Origin: Novosphingobium sp. PhB57
Lineage (GTDB): Bacteria; Pseudomonadota; Alphaproteobacteria; Sphingomonadales; Sphingomonadaceae
Direction of reading: 5' to 3'
NCBI RefSeq assembly: GCF_004342985.1
Contig: NZ_SMBO01000008.1
Coordinates: 62,001 to 126,000, forward strand
Length of the DNA: 64,000 bases
In this document: positions 17,152-26,533 of the stretch, one piece after another
How positions within the stretch are numbered: the stretch's first letter is position 1
How the letters are laid out: the number at the start of each line of letters is the position of its first letter
Notes under the pieces: generated by a model
Database searches by the model: none
Told to the model about the DNA's origin: nothing
The model's input: the letters and a program-made list of their open reading frames with translations, nothing else
Made by a program: the position numbers and the translations under genes

Positions 17152-19479
17152 TCAGTTCTCCAGAATTTCCACGTCCATCCGCTCGATCCGGCCTTCGAAA
17201 TGGAAAGGACGGCGGTCAAAATAGTCCGGCGAAACCGGCGAGCCGAGATCGACGCCCACACCGAACGTCTCACTGGCCGTGAAGGCAGCCGGAACCGTTT
17301 GTGCAACGGCGACCTCGGCGACCGCCGCGCCGTCGACCGTGAGTGTCACATGCGCCGGGGCCATGGGCTGGGCAGATTCGAAGCGGGTCTCGACGATGAT
17401 ACGGTGCTTCCCTCCCGCAATCGGGGCGGAACTGCGCGCTTGGAAACGGTCGAGGATCAGCATGTTGTATTCGTAGACCAGCTCTCCCCGGTCCATGAAC
17501 AGCGTGAGCCCGCCGGAAAAGCCGCCGAGCGCATAAAGCACGCCCGAGGCTTTGTCCGGAAACTCCGCCTCGATTTCCACGCGGCTGCTTTGCCGGCCAA
17601 GACCCGGGGCGTTGAATTCCGGCATCCGCACCGTCGATTGATCGAACCGCCAGCGCCTGTAGGGCGAGGCGATGCGGTCCTCCGGATGTATGCGAAGCCA
17701 CAACCCCGCGCCGATCGGCCAGACGAGGTTATCTCGCGAGACGTCCTTGAAGAGCGCTTTCATCTCTTCCAGCTTTTCCGGATGGCGCGATGACAAGTCG
17801 CGCGCCTGGCTGAAGTCCTCGTCGATATTGTAGAGCTCCCATGGCTCGGTCGCGGCATCCCAGTTCCTGAGCCGCTCCGCCGTGCTCGGCGTATCCCACG
17901 GCACAAAAGGCCCGAAAGCGCAGGCATACCAGCCATCCGAGTAGATGCCGCGGCTGGCATTGTTCTCGAAATACTGGACGTTCTTGCGCGTCGGGGCGTC
18001 GGCGGCACCGAAGGTGTAGGCCAGGCTCACCCCGTCGAGCGGCTTCTGATCGTGGCCGTCCACGACCTCGGGCGCAGTGATGCCGATCACCTCGTAAAGC
18101 GTCGGCACGATGTCGTTCACATGATGAAACTGGCCGCGCATCGCCTCGTCCGGCTTGATCCGTTTGGGCCAGGAGATCGCCATGGGATTGCGCGTGCCGC
18201 CGAAGTGGCTCGCTACCAGCTTTGTATGGTGGAAAGGCGTATTGCCAGCCCAGGCCCAGCCCGCGTGGTACATGTTGTCGGTTTTCGGCGAGCCCAGCAC
18301 GTCCAGTCCGCCGAGCCTCTCCAGCGCGTCCATCTGCTGTTCGATGGTATTGGGGATGCCGTTCTGCGCCAGCAATTCGCTGATGCTGCCCCGCTGTCCT
18401 TCCGCGCTCGACCCGTTGTCGCCGAAGATGTAGAGGACGATGGTATTGTCGGCCTTGCCGAGCCGGTCCACCTCGTCGAGCAGCCGGTCGACCTGCGCAT
18501 CGACATGTTCGAGGAAGCCGGCGAAGATCTCCATCAGCCTGCGCTGGAAAGGACGCTGTTCTTCCGGTATATCCTCCCAGCCTTGCATGGTGTCGGCGCG
18601 CGGCGTCAGTTCGGCATCGGCCGGAATCCAGCCGTGCTCCTTCTGGCGGGCGAACACCCGCTCGCGGTAGGCATCCCAGCCGTCGTCGAACTTGCCCTTA
18701 TACTTGTCCGCCCAATCCTTGAAGATGTGGTGCGGCCCATGCGCCGCGCCAGAGGCCCAGTACATCAGGAAAGGCGCATTCGGCGAGAAGGCCTCGTGCT
18801 GGCGCAGCCACCCGATCGCCTTGTCGGCCAGATCCTCGGACAAGTGGTAGCTCTCGTCGTGAGGCGGCTCAACGGGCGTGGTGTTCTCGTAAAGCCTTGG
18901 TTCCCACTGCGAAGTTTCGCCGGCAACAAAGCCGTAGAAATAATCGAAGCCGTGCCCGGTCGGCCAGCGATCGAAAGGCCCCATGGCAGTCGTCTGGTTG
19001 GCGGGAGTATTGTGCCACTTGCCGAAGGCCGAGGTCGTGTAACCGTAATGCCGCAGGACCTCCGCGATGGTGGCCGTGTCCTTTCCGATGACGCCTGTAT
19101 AACCGTCCCAGTCCACTGCTCGCTCGGCAATCGTGCCGGAGTGAACCCGATGATGGTTGCGCCCAGTCAGGAGGGCAGCGCGGGTCGGTGAGCAAATCGA
19201 GGTGGTGTGAAAGCAATTGTAGCGGATACCCGCCTTGGCGACGCGGCTGAAGGCCGGGGTATGAACTTCCCCTCCAACCGTATCCGAAAGCCCAAAGCCC
19301 ACGTCGTCCAGCAGCACGATGAGGATATTCGGTGCGTCGCCGGAGAGACGCGCCGGTTCCACACGCCGTTTGTGGGCTGACTCCGCTAACGTGTAACCAG
19401 CGGTACTCGCCGAGGGGGCTGAAGGGAATGGAAGGACGGAGCTATCTGAAGAGCCAGACCGGGAAGCGCTCTTATTCAT
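17152..19479 (-). CDS. Arylsulfatase (large, C-terminal beta-domain type)
   Basis: 775 residues. Metal-binding DD is at residues 58-59 (IVLLDDVGFG) and the formylglycine motif CSPTR at 96-100, followed by AALLTGRNHH. Other conserved sites are FGKWHNTP and YIFGDNGSSAEG. The catalytic alpha/beta domain spans ~45-550 and a C-terminal beta-sandwich ~600-775 (FSGGLTLFMDRGELVYEYN). Hydrolyses sulfate esters after maturation of Cys96 to formylglycine; no FGE gene is in the window. The N-terminal 45 residues are Ser/Ala-rich with no clear signal peptide. Upstream neighbours are the porin and a paralogous sulfatase; the BASS carrier follows. Confidence 0.93.
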   Translation of the reverse strand: MNKSASRSGSSDSSVLPFPSAPSASTAGYTLAESAHKRRVEPARLSGDAPNILIVLLDDVGFGLSDTVGGEVHTPAFSRVAKAGIRYNCFHTTSICSPTRAALLTGRNHHRVHSGTIAERAVDWDGYTGVIGKDTATIAEVLRHYGYTTSAFGKWHNTPANQTTAMGPFDRWPTGHGFDYFYGFVAGETSQWEPRLYENTTPVEPPHDESYHLSEDLADKAIGWLRQHEAFSPNAPFLMYWASGAAHGPHHIFKDWADKYKGKFDDGWDAYRERVFARQKEHGWIPADAELTPRADTMQGWEDIPEEQRPFQRRLMEIFAGFLEHVDAQVDRLLDEVDRLGKADNTIVLYIFGDNGSSAEGQRGSISELLAQNGIPNTIEQQMDALERLGGLDVLGSPKTDNMYHAGWAWAGNTPFHHTKLVASHFGGTRNPMAISWPKRIKPDEAMRGQFHHVNDIVPTLYEVIGITAPEVVDGHDQKPLDGVSLAYTFGAADAPTRKNVQYFENNASRGIYSDGWYACAFGPFVPWDTPSTAERLRNWDAATEPWELYNIDEDFSQARDLSSRHPEKLEEMKALFKDVSRDNLVWPIGAGLWLRIHPEDRIASPYRRWRFDQSTVRMPEFNAPGLGRQSSRVEIEAEFPDKASGVLYALGGFSGGLTLFMDRGELVYEYNMLILDRFQARSSAPIAGGKHRIIVETRFESAQPMAPAHVTLTVDGAAVAEVAVAQTVPAAFTASETFGVGVDLGSPVSPDYFDRRPFHFEGRIERMDVEILEN

Positions 19480-19506
19480 CTTCGATTGTCCTTCTGATAG
19501 CTGTTT

Positions 19507-20481
19507 TCAGAAACCGAACGCCAGCGTGAATGAGATTACTTCGCTTTCAAGCCTGCGCCTTGCTTCAAATTCGTGGTAGTATTTGAGCTTTCCCGAAAGC
19601 GAATGCTTGCCGACCCTGGTCTGGTAGGTGACGATCGGGCCGACCCCGAAGACGCGCGCCTCCAGGCTCTTGGCGCCTACGGCTTGCCTGAAGCTTTCGG
19701 CACCCGGACCGCTGTCGTCTCCAAACTGCTGATACCAGTAACCTGCGGCGCCAAGCGCCAATCCGCCCGGCAGATGCTGCATCGCTGCGGCCTCGAGGTG
19801 CATTTCGGGCGCAGTCTGGTAGTCGGTTTCTTTATTCTCTGCCGAAATGGTGACGCCAAGCGCGGCCGAGAATTCGAGTCCGGTCTTAGGGTTCAGGTGA
19901 GTGAAACTGAAGGTGGGATCGACCGCGACACGGTTTTTTCCGAAGCTCAATGCCTGGATTTGCCGGTTCTGGAAGTCTACCGAGGTCGGATCGTAAAAGC
20001 CGGTCGGTAGAAAAATGCTGACCGCGATCGAGTAGTGGTTTATGCCTTCGTCCCACCCGAGCATCGGATTGACGATCACGTCGCTCAGCCCGGTGTCACT
20101 GTCTTTGAAGCGCAGGTTCAGATCTTGCTGAACCAAATCTCCACGAAAAGCGATATTTCCGGTAACCACCGGCAACGTCACGGTGACCGCCGGTCTCCCC
20201 CCAAGGACATTGCCCTCGAAACTGTGAGTCATGTTGATTTTCGAGATCCACAGGTCGGCATGGACATCGGTGAGCACCGCGCCGCCGATCGCGAGAAAAT
20301 CGACATTGCCGTCGAGATGAAAGGTGTCGACCGAGGTGTATGTGCCGGGCGGCGGCACGATTCCCGGGACACTGTCTCGGCTTCCCAGCAGATAGGCCCC
20401 GCTGCCACCTTCCGTGGCCCATGCCGTACCACCCGGAGTCGCCATCAACAGTGCAGGAGTGAGCCACCGAAGACGTCTCAT
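19507..20481 (-). CDS. SphA/phenol-degradation meta-pathway-type outer-membrane porin
   Basis: About 324 residues. ATG 20481 gives a clean Sec signal peptide (MRRLRWLTPALLMATPGGTAWA, cut before TEGG); a GTG at 20520 overlapping the previous stop is the longer alternative. The mature part is beta-rich with alternating polar and aromatic strands and ends in ITFTLAFGF-like SFTLAFGF, a terminal Phe typical of outer-membrane barrels. PGIVPPPGTY and TGLSDVIVNPMLGW are typical of the PF13557 family, whose members are linked to uptake of hydrophobic or aromatic compounds. Set between two arylsulfatase genes, so probably the outer-membrane route for the sulfated substrate. Confidence 0.8.
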   Translation of the reverse strand: MRRLRWLTPALLMATPGGTAWATEGGSGAYLLGSRDSVPGIVPPPGTYTSVDTFHLDGNVDFLAIGGAVLTDVHADLWISKINMTHSFEGNVLGGRPAVTVTLPVVTGNIAFRGDLVQQDLNLRFKDSDTGLSDVIVNPMLGWDEGINHYSIAVSIFLPTGFYDPTSVDFQNRQIQALSFGKNRVAVDPTFSFTHLNPKTGLEFSAALGVTISAENKETDYQTAPEMHLEAAAMQHLPGGLALGAAGYWYQQFGDDSGPGAESFRQAVGAKSLEARVFGVGPIVTYQTRVGKHSLSGKLKYYHEFEARRRLESEVISFTLAFGF

Positions 20482-20519
20482 ATCAGTCCGCAACCAATTT
20501 GGCATTTGTCGATCCGTCA

Positions 20520-22874
20520 CTATTGCTTGCGGAGGTAGACCTTCATTTCGGCCTCGTGATCGACCACGGCCTCGCCGCTGACGTCGACGATCACGCGTTT
20601 CAGCTTACCCTCGTAGCGGAACGGGGGCTTGTATTCGGGATTGACCGGCGCCCCGGAATCCTGCCCGACGAGCATAGCGCCGCCTTGCCCCAGCCTGATC
20701 GGCACAGTGTAGGGCAAGTCGCTGCTCGCAACCGCAGCGCCGTCGACCAGCAGCGTGACCTTGCCTGGAACTCCCTTGCCGTTGCGGAAGTCGGGCTTGC
20801 CGGTCGGCTCGAACTGCATCGACAGGAAGTGCGAGCCGGAAGGCAGGAGATCGGGCGCCTTCACATAGAAATAGTCTAGCGCCAGATAGTTGTGCAGATA
20901 GCAGAGCTTCCCATCCTGGACATAGAACGTGAAACCCCCGTCGTTGCCGCCGAAGCTCAGCAGCACGCCGTCCGCGCCGCCATCGGGGATCACGACCTCG
21001 GCAGTGAAGCTGTGCGGGCGGTTGAGCGTCCTGGGCGCGGCAGCCGCGACAATCGACTGAGTCCCCGGATAAAGCCTATAGCGTTCCAGATCGGCTGCCA
21101 CCTTGGGCCGCTCCAGCGCGATGCGCTGGGTGCCGCGGCTGTCGATGGGCAGGACGTTGTATTTGCCCGCCTCAACATACCACATGCCGATCATGGCGAT
21201 CAGCCGGTCATGCTCGTCGGCGGCAAGGTCACGCGCCTCGGCAAAGTCCTCGGCAACGTGGTAAAGTTCCCAACCACTGGCATCGAGCGTGTCGAGCATC
21301 TGCGCCGAGATCTCGTCGCCGAACTTGCGGCCCGATCCGGCGAAGGACGAGCCCGGCCAGGGGCACACTGCCCGCCAGCCGTCATGATAGAGCGAGCGGT
21401 GCCCGAGCATCTCGAAGTACTGGGTCAGGTGCACCTCGGTCGCCTTCGCATCGCCGAACGTCGAAAGCAGGCTGACGCCTTCCATCGGCGACTGGGTAAC
21501 GCCGCGCAGGCTGGCCGGCGCTTCGATGCCGATGGCGTCGAGTACCGTCGGCACCATATCGACGATATGGCCGTAATGCTCGCGGATCTCGCCCTTGGCC
21601 GCAATGCCGCCTGGCCAGGTGACGATGAAGGGATCGGTGCTGCCGCCGCGATAGGTCTCGCGCTTCCAGCGGCGGAATGGGGTGTTGCCGGCATGGGTCC
21701 AGCCCCAGGGAAAATGGTTGAACGTGGTGGGGCCGCCGATCTCGTCGATATGCTTGAGCCCGTCCTCGACCGTGTCTGCCACGTTGTTGAAGAAGCGGCA
21801 CTCGTTGACCGAGCCGGTCGGGCCGCCTTCCGCGCTCGACCCGTTGTCGGATATCAGCATGATCAGCGTGTTGTCGTATTCGCCGATGTCCTTGAGGAAC
21901 TCGACGAGTTCGCCGATGTAGTAATCGGTGTGTTCGAGGAAGCCCGCGAACACCTCCATCATTCGCGCATAGAGCCGCCGTTCGTCGGCGGAGAGCTGGT
22001 CCCAGTCCTGAACGTCGGGATCGGCCGGGGGAAGCTCGGCATCGGCCGGGATGATGCCCAATTTCTTCTGCCGAGCGAAGACGGTCTGGCGATAGGCTTC
22101 CCAGCCGGTGTCGAACTTGCCCTTGTACCTGTCCGCCCATTCCTTGGGCACGTGATGCGGTGAATGCATCGCGCCCAGTGCAAAATAGCAGAAGAACGGC
22201 TTATTTGGTGCGACCTGCTTGGCATCGGCGATGAAGCTCGTCGCCTTTTCCACCAGATCCGGCGTCAAGTGATAGCCTTCCTCCGGCGTCGTTTCCGGCT
22301 CGACCTGGTGGTTGTCGTACATGAGTTCCGGATAGTACTGATGTGTGTCGCCGCCGAGGAAACCGTAATAGCGGTCGAAACCGCGCCCGAGCGGCCAGCG
22401 GTCATAGGGGCCGGCGGCGGTGTTGGTCTCTTCCGGCGAGAGATGCCACTTGCCCACGCAGTAGGTGCTGTAGCCTCGGTCCTTCAGAATCTCGGACAGC
22501 ATCCCGTTCTCGAACGGCATGTACCCGTCGGTGCCCGGATAGCCGGTTGATCCGTTCGAAAGGCAGCCCATGTGGTTGCTGTGGTGGTTGCGTCCGGTCA
22601 GGATGCAGGCTCGGGACGGCGAACAGAGCGCCGTCGTGTGCATATTGCGATAGAGCAGCCCATCGGCCGCCAGCGCATCGATGTTCGGTGTGGCGATGGG
22701 ACTGCCATAGCAGCCGAGATGCCCATAACCGGTGTCGTCGAGTACGATGAACAGTACGTTCGGAGAGCCTTCACGGGGTCGGACCGGCTCGGGCCAGGCT
22801 GGCGAGGACTGGTCGGCAGTCCTGCCGATGACGCCTGGAAAGCGTGTTCCAGGCCGGTATTCCTTCAATGACAT
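20520..22874 (-). CDS. Arylsulfatase (large, C-terminal beta-domain type)
   Basis: 784 residues. DD at 46-47 (FIVLDDTGYGHLG), formylglycine motif CSPSR at 84-88, then ACILTGRNHHSNHMG. Further conserved sites are CVGKWHLSP and LMLISDNGSSAEGG. A beta-sandwich fills the last 170 residues (GGNDGGFTFYVQDGKLCYLH). GAGAGG precedes the ATG. The CSPSR variant follows the strict C-X-P-S-R rule, while the paralogues at 17152 and 23639 have CSPTR. It lacks a signal peptide. It is followed with no gap by the porin gene, which indicates one transcript. Substrate unknown; the three large paralogues probably differ in substrate preference. Confidence 0.93.
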   Translation of the reverse strand: MSLKEYRPGTRFPGVIGRTADQSSPAWPEPVRPREGSPNVLFIVLDDTGYGHLGCYGSPIATPNIDALAADGLLYRNMHTTALCSPSRACILTGRNHHSNHMGCLSNGSTGYPGTDGYMPFENGMLSEILKDRGYSTYCVGKWHLSPEETNTAAGPYDRWPLGRGFDRYYGFLGGDTHQYYPELMYDNHQVEPETTPEEGYHLTPDLVEKATSFIADAKQVAPNKPFFCYFALGAMHSPHHVPKEWADRYKGKFDTGWEAYRQTVFARQKKLGIIPADAELPPADPDVQDWDQLSADERRLYARMMEVFAGFLEHTDYYIGELVEFLKDIGEYDNTLIMLISDNGSSAEGGPTGSVNECRFFNNVADTVEDGLKHIDEIGGPTTFNHFPWGWTHAGNTPFRRWKRETYRGGSTDPFIVTWPGGIAAKGEIREHYGHIVDMVPTVLDAIGIEAPASLRGVTQSPMEGVSLLSTFGDAKATEVHLTQYFEMLGHRSLYHDGWRAVCPWPGSSFAGSGRKFGDEISAQMLDTLDASGWELYHVAEDFAEARDLAADEHDRLIAMIGMWYVEAGKYNVLPIDSRGTQRIALERPKVAADLERYRLYPGTQSIVAAAAPRTLNRPHSFTAEVVIPDGGADGVLLSFGGNDGGFTFYVQDGKLCYLHNYLALDYFYVKAPDLLPSGSHFLSMQFEPTGKPDFRNGKGVPGKVTLLVDGAAVASSDLPYTVPIRLGQGGAMLVGQDSGAPVNPEYKPPFRYEGKLKRVIVDVSGEAVVDHEAEMKVYLRKQ

Positions 22875-23638
22875 CGCTACCTCTCAGCGGGCGTGGACGT
22901 TCCATCGGCTCAGGATGAATCCACGGGCTATGAGAGGCCATGACGCGGGGACGATCCCGCGTCGAAGCTGTTGGAATTGAGTTGCTCTTCCTATCCATGA
23001 AAACCCCGGAGTTAGCTGCCAACGCCACCTGGATGGATCAGTCGTCATGCGGTCCCGTGAACGTGCGAGCGCTTATACCAGCCGCATCTTCAAGGCCGGA
23101 GGAAGAGTAGAGTCGCAGGAGGTATTTTCCGATACGCCACTGTGAGCCGATCGATCCGGCTGAAACGCAACGTTGCACGGTCGATTCGGCATAGACGAGC
23201 GACCGATTGCGGCGTGAGCGGCAGTTTATACGAAGACGAGAGAATGACCAGACGCGGTCGGCAGCCGACTTCGAGCGAGCGTCAGCTTATCCCGCAACCC
23301 GGCTCCGAGCCAAACATTCACCTATCGGCGAGTCCAAGGCTCCTGAATGGGAAAAGCTGACGATCCGCACCTGGGAGCACAAAATCGGCGGCTGAATAAC
23401 CGACAAGGGTCGACGGCGGAAGCGGCTGTAACGCGCCCATTGTCGTCGTACGGGATGACGAAGGTCGCCTCCGAAAGCAGCCGTTCAAGTCCGCCCATAT
23501 CCTCCCTGTTTCGGAGTATACCAGAATCTTATCCCTGGCCGACGTGTGCTGCTGAAGCGGCTTTCATACAAGCGTTGTACTCGGCCCTCAAAACGAGAGC
23601 CGAGCACAACTAGCAACCAGCGGTGAGCCTTGCACTCG
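22875..23638. other. Gap without a gene between two arylsulfatases
   Basis: About 760 bases. A stretch at 23406-23440 matches the intergenic repeat family (31 of 35 bases to 15987-16021). The rest has the same rearranged, hairpin-rich look (GCCGGAGGAAGAG, CGATCGATCCGGC). No frame with a ribosome site and a recognisable product was found. Any promoter for the 20520-22874 sulfatase must lie at its right-hand end here; I cannot point to it. Confidence 0.5.
23406..23440 (+). repeat. Dispersed intergenic repeat, partial copy C
   Basis: Matches 15987-16021 at 31 of 35 bases (both begin AGGGTCGACGG and end AACGCGCCCAT). Confidence 0.65.
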
Positions 23639-26005
23639 TCAGTCCATCGCGGTCGCCAGCTTCAGGCGGTCCATGCCTGACGGTGCATCATGTTCGCCAA
23701 ATTCGAAGGTCACCGATTCAATCTGGCCTGTGAAGGGGAACAGTCCCTTCTTCTCGTAGTCGGAACAGACCGGCGAGACGCAGTCCATGCCCACGTCCAT
23801 CGTCTCGGTGCCGCAGCGCATGGGGATCTGCTCGTCGATGCGCCCTTTGGCGACGGCTTCCCCATCGATCGAAAGCACCACATCGGCCGCACAGCCCGGC
23901 GTCTTCGATTCCGGCGTGAAGTCGATCTGGATGACGTGCTTGCCGGTCCCTAGCGCTTCCGTCGAGATGATATCGTAGCGACGGATCGCGAAGAAGTTGT
24001 AGTGGAACCGCGCCTTGCCTTCCCACAGGAACAGCGAGAAGCCAGCGGCGTCACCGCCTAGCGCAAAGACTACGCCTTCCGCCCCGCCCTCCGGGATTTC
24101 GACCGGCACCGTCAAGCGGAAAGGCACGCCGACGAGCTTGGGTCCGCTGCCTTCCGGCAGGCGCGTCATGCCCGGATAGAAGGTCACCTTGTCGCGGCCG
24201 AAGAAGTAGCTGGGCCGCAGCGTGACATCGAGCCGTTCGGCGAAGCGATCGTCCAGTGGCAAGACCTGATATTTCGCGGCTTCGCCCATGAATAGGTCCT
24301 GGAGATAGCGCAGCTTGTCCGGGTGCTTGTCGGCGAGGTCGACAGCCTGGCTGAAATCCTCCTCGATATTGTAGAGCTCCCAGGTGTCTTCATCAAAGCC
24401 TGAGGATCCCGAGGTTTCCCAAGGGAGGCGGCCGTGCCGGCACGAGGCGATCCAGCCATCGGCATACATTGCGCGGTTGCCCAACATCTCGAAGTACTGC
24501 TTGTCACGCGTGCTTGGCGCATCGGCATGAACGGGGTCGAAGGTATAGGCGAAGCTCGTGCCTTCAATCGGGCGCTGGATGTAGCCGTTCACCTCTGTCG
24601 GCTCCGCGATGCCGACCACTTCCATGAGCGTTGGCATCACGTCGATGCAGTGGTGGAACTGGCTGCGGATGGCGCCGCTTTCCTTGATCTTTTCGGGCCA
24701 GGACACAATCATCGCGTTGCGGGTGCCGCCGAAGTGTGATGCGACCTGCTTGGTCCACTGGAACGGCGTGTCTCCGGCCCAGGCCCAGCCCACGGCATAG
24801 TGCGGCGAAGTGCCGGGCATGCCCCACTTGTCCATGAAGCCGATCGATTCTTCCATGGTTGGCTGGCGGCCGTTGAGGCTCATCAGCTCGTTGGGCGTGC
24901 CGACCAGCGATCCTTCGCCGCTCGAACCGTTATCGCCGATGATGTAGAGGATCAGCGTATTGTCGAGCTCACCCAGCTTCTCGATCGCATCCACGACGTT
25001 GCCGACCTCGTAGTCGGCATGTTCGAGGAAGTCTGCATAGTTCTCCGCTTGCCGCGCGAACAGCTTGCGGTGTTCCTCGGGCTGGCTGTCCCATGAAGGA
25101 ATCTGCTCTGGGCGCTCTGTCAGCTTGCTGCCCGGAGGGATCACGCCGAGCTTGAGCTGGTTCTCGTGGACGATCTTGCGGTACTCGTCCCAGCCCATGT
25201 CGAAGCGCCCGGCATTGCGGCCCCGCCAGTCGAGCGGGGGCTGGTGCGGTGCATGAGCGGCGCCAGTCGAGAGATAAGCCATGAATGGCCGGTCCGGTGC
25301 GATCGACTTCTGCTTGCGGATCCAGGCAACGCATTCCTCCGCGAGGTCGCGCTGGAGCTGGTAGCCTTCCTCCGGGCGCTTCGGCGGCTCGACGGGGGTG
25401 GTGTCGCGAAGCAGCGAGGGGAAGAATTGATCGGTCTCACCGGAAATGAAGCCGTAGAAATAATCGAAACCTTGGTAAGTCGGCCAGTTCTCGAAGGGCC
25501 CGGCGGCGCTGGTCTGGTTGTCGGGTACATTATGGTTTTTGCCGAACCAGGCACTGGTGTAGCCACTCTGCTTGAGCAGTTCTGCGAAAGTGGCGCAGCT
25601 CTTGGGAATGATCCCGCAGTAGCCGGGATAGCCAGTCGCCATTTCCGCGATCACCCCCGTGGCCACTGTGTGATGGTTGCGCCCAGTCAGGAGCGCGGCC
25701 CGCGTGGGCGAGCAGAGCGCGGTGGTGTGGAACTGGTTGTAGAACAGCCCGCGTTTAGCCAGCTTTTCCGCCGTGGGCATGCGAACGAGGCCACCCGAAG
25801 CGCTCGACCAGCCAAAGCCGACGTCGTCGAGCAGGACCAGCAAGATATTCGGTGCGCCCTTCGGTGCTTCCTTGTTCGGCGGAAAGTCCGGTTCGGACTC
25901 AGTCGCGTACATCCCGATCTTAGCATTCGGGAAACTCCATACCGGCTCGGGCAGATGTGTCCGATCGAGATGAAGCGGAAACGCCGGCTTTTCGGATTGC
26001 GTCAC
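23639..26005 (-). CDS. Arylsulfatase (large, C-terminal beta-domain type)
   Basis: 788 residues from GTG 26005, chosen because AGGAGCACCATC stands just before it; the longer frame needs a TTG at 26032. From that TTG frame, DD is at 69-70 (LLVLLDDVGFGW) and CSPTR at 107-111 followed by AALLTGRNHH; subtract 9 for the GTG start. FGKNHNVP replaces the more usual FGKWH seen in the two neighbours. LYIIGDNGSSGEG is conserved. The C-terminal beta-domain ends PFTGQIESVTFEFGE. Closest by motif to the 17152 paralogue. It is the first gene of the sulfatase series on this strand and diverges from the sulfatase at 26534. Confidence 0.93.
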   Translation of the reverse strand: MTQSEKPAFPLHLDRTHLPEPVWSFPNAKIGMYATESEPDFPPNKEAPKGAPNILLVLLDDVGFGWSSASGGLVRMPTAEKLAKRGLFYNQFHTTALCSPTRAALLTGRNHHTVATGVIAEMATGYPGYCGIIPKSCATFAELLKQSGYTSAWFGKNHNVPDNQTSAAGPFENWPTYQGFDYFYGFISGETDQFFPSLLRDTTPVEPPKRPEEGYQLQRDLAEECVAWIRKQKSIAPDRPFMAYLSTGAAHAPHQPPLDWRGRNAGRFDMGWDEYRKIVHENQLKLGVIPPGSKLTERPEQIPSWDSQPEEHRKLFARQAENYADFLEHADYEVGNVVDAIEKLGELDNTLILYIIGDNGSSGEGSLVGTPNELMSLNGRQPTMEESIGFMDKWGMPGTSPHYAVGWAWAGDTPFQWTKQVASHFGGTRNAMIVSWPEKIKESGAIRSQFHHCIDVMPTLMEVVGIAEPTEVNGYIQRPIEGTSFAYTFDPVHADAPSTRDKQYFEMLGNRAMYADGWIASCRHGRLPWETSGSSGFDEDTWELYNIEEDFSQAVDLADKHPDKLRYLQDLFMGEAAKYQVLPLDDRFAERLDVTLRPSYFFGRDKVTFYPGMTRLPEGSGPKLVGVPFRLTVPVEIPEGGAEGVVFALGGDAAGFSLFLWEGKARFHYNFFAIRRYDIISTEALGTGKHVIQIDFTPESKTPGCAADVVLSIDGEAVAKGRIDEQIPMRCGTETMDVGMDCVSPVCSDYEKKGLFPFTGQIESVTFEFGEHDAPSGMDRLKLATAMD

Positions 26006-26533
26006 GATGGTGCTCCTAAAGCTAAACGACAAAGGGCGGAGCGCAGCCGAGAGGCCATGCAGAGCCCGCCTTGGGTGAAAGCTGGAGAATTCTGGTGATC
26101 GCCGCCATCGGGGTTATCCCTGAAACTCATGGCTGGCCTATCGGACTGGTTTCTGTCGCAACGAAGATTCAGGTAGTCGTTCACTGTTGGACCGCGACCA
26201 CTCTTAAACGGCGGCCATTTTGGTACCGCTGCCAAAAGCCGCCGATCTCTTCACGGCCGACGCGCGCTATCGGGAAACAAGTTGTCGAACGTCCGCAATG
26301 GGGCGTGAGCCGCCGTTCCGCTGTCGGTCGGCAATTCGGCGTCGGGCAATGGCTAGAATGGGTGGATATCGGACGCTTGCATACCAGCCGAGGGTGCCCG
26401 AGCGTTCGTGAAACGACCTGCTCCGTAGAAGCCGAGTGCTCCGTGCATAGAAACCCTGATGGCGGCACCGGTCCGTGCGCCGGTATACCTAATGGCCTTG
26501 CGGGCATTGGGCCGCGATCCTCTGGAGGGTGCT
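26006..26533. other. Divergent promoter gap between two arylsulfatases
   Basis: About 530 bases between divergently read sulfatase genes. It must hold both promoters, but no clear -35/-10 pair or operator stands out. Around 26285-26350 there is repeat-family-like sequence (GAACGTCCGCAATGGGGCGT). No gene is supported. Confidence 0.4.

Noticed and set aside
18052..19191. 379-residue plus frame opposite an arylsulfatase
   Set aside because: Antisense shadow of a clear sulfatase with catalytic motifs.
20892..22163. 423-residue plus frame opposite the second arylsulfatase
   Set aside because: Same reason: the minus strand carries the intact CSPSR enzyme.
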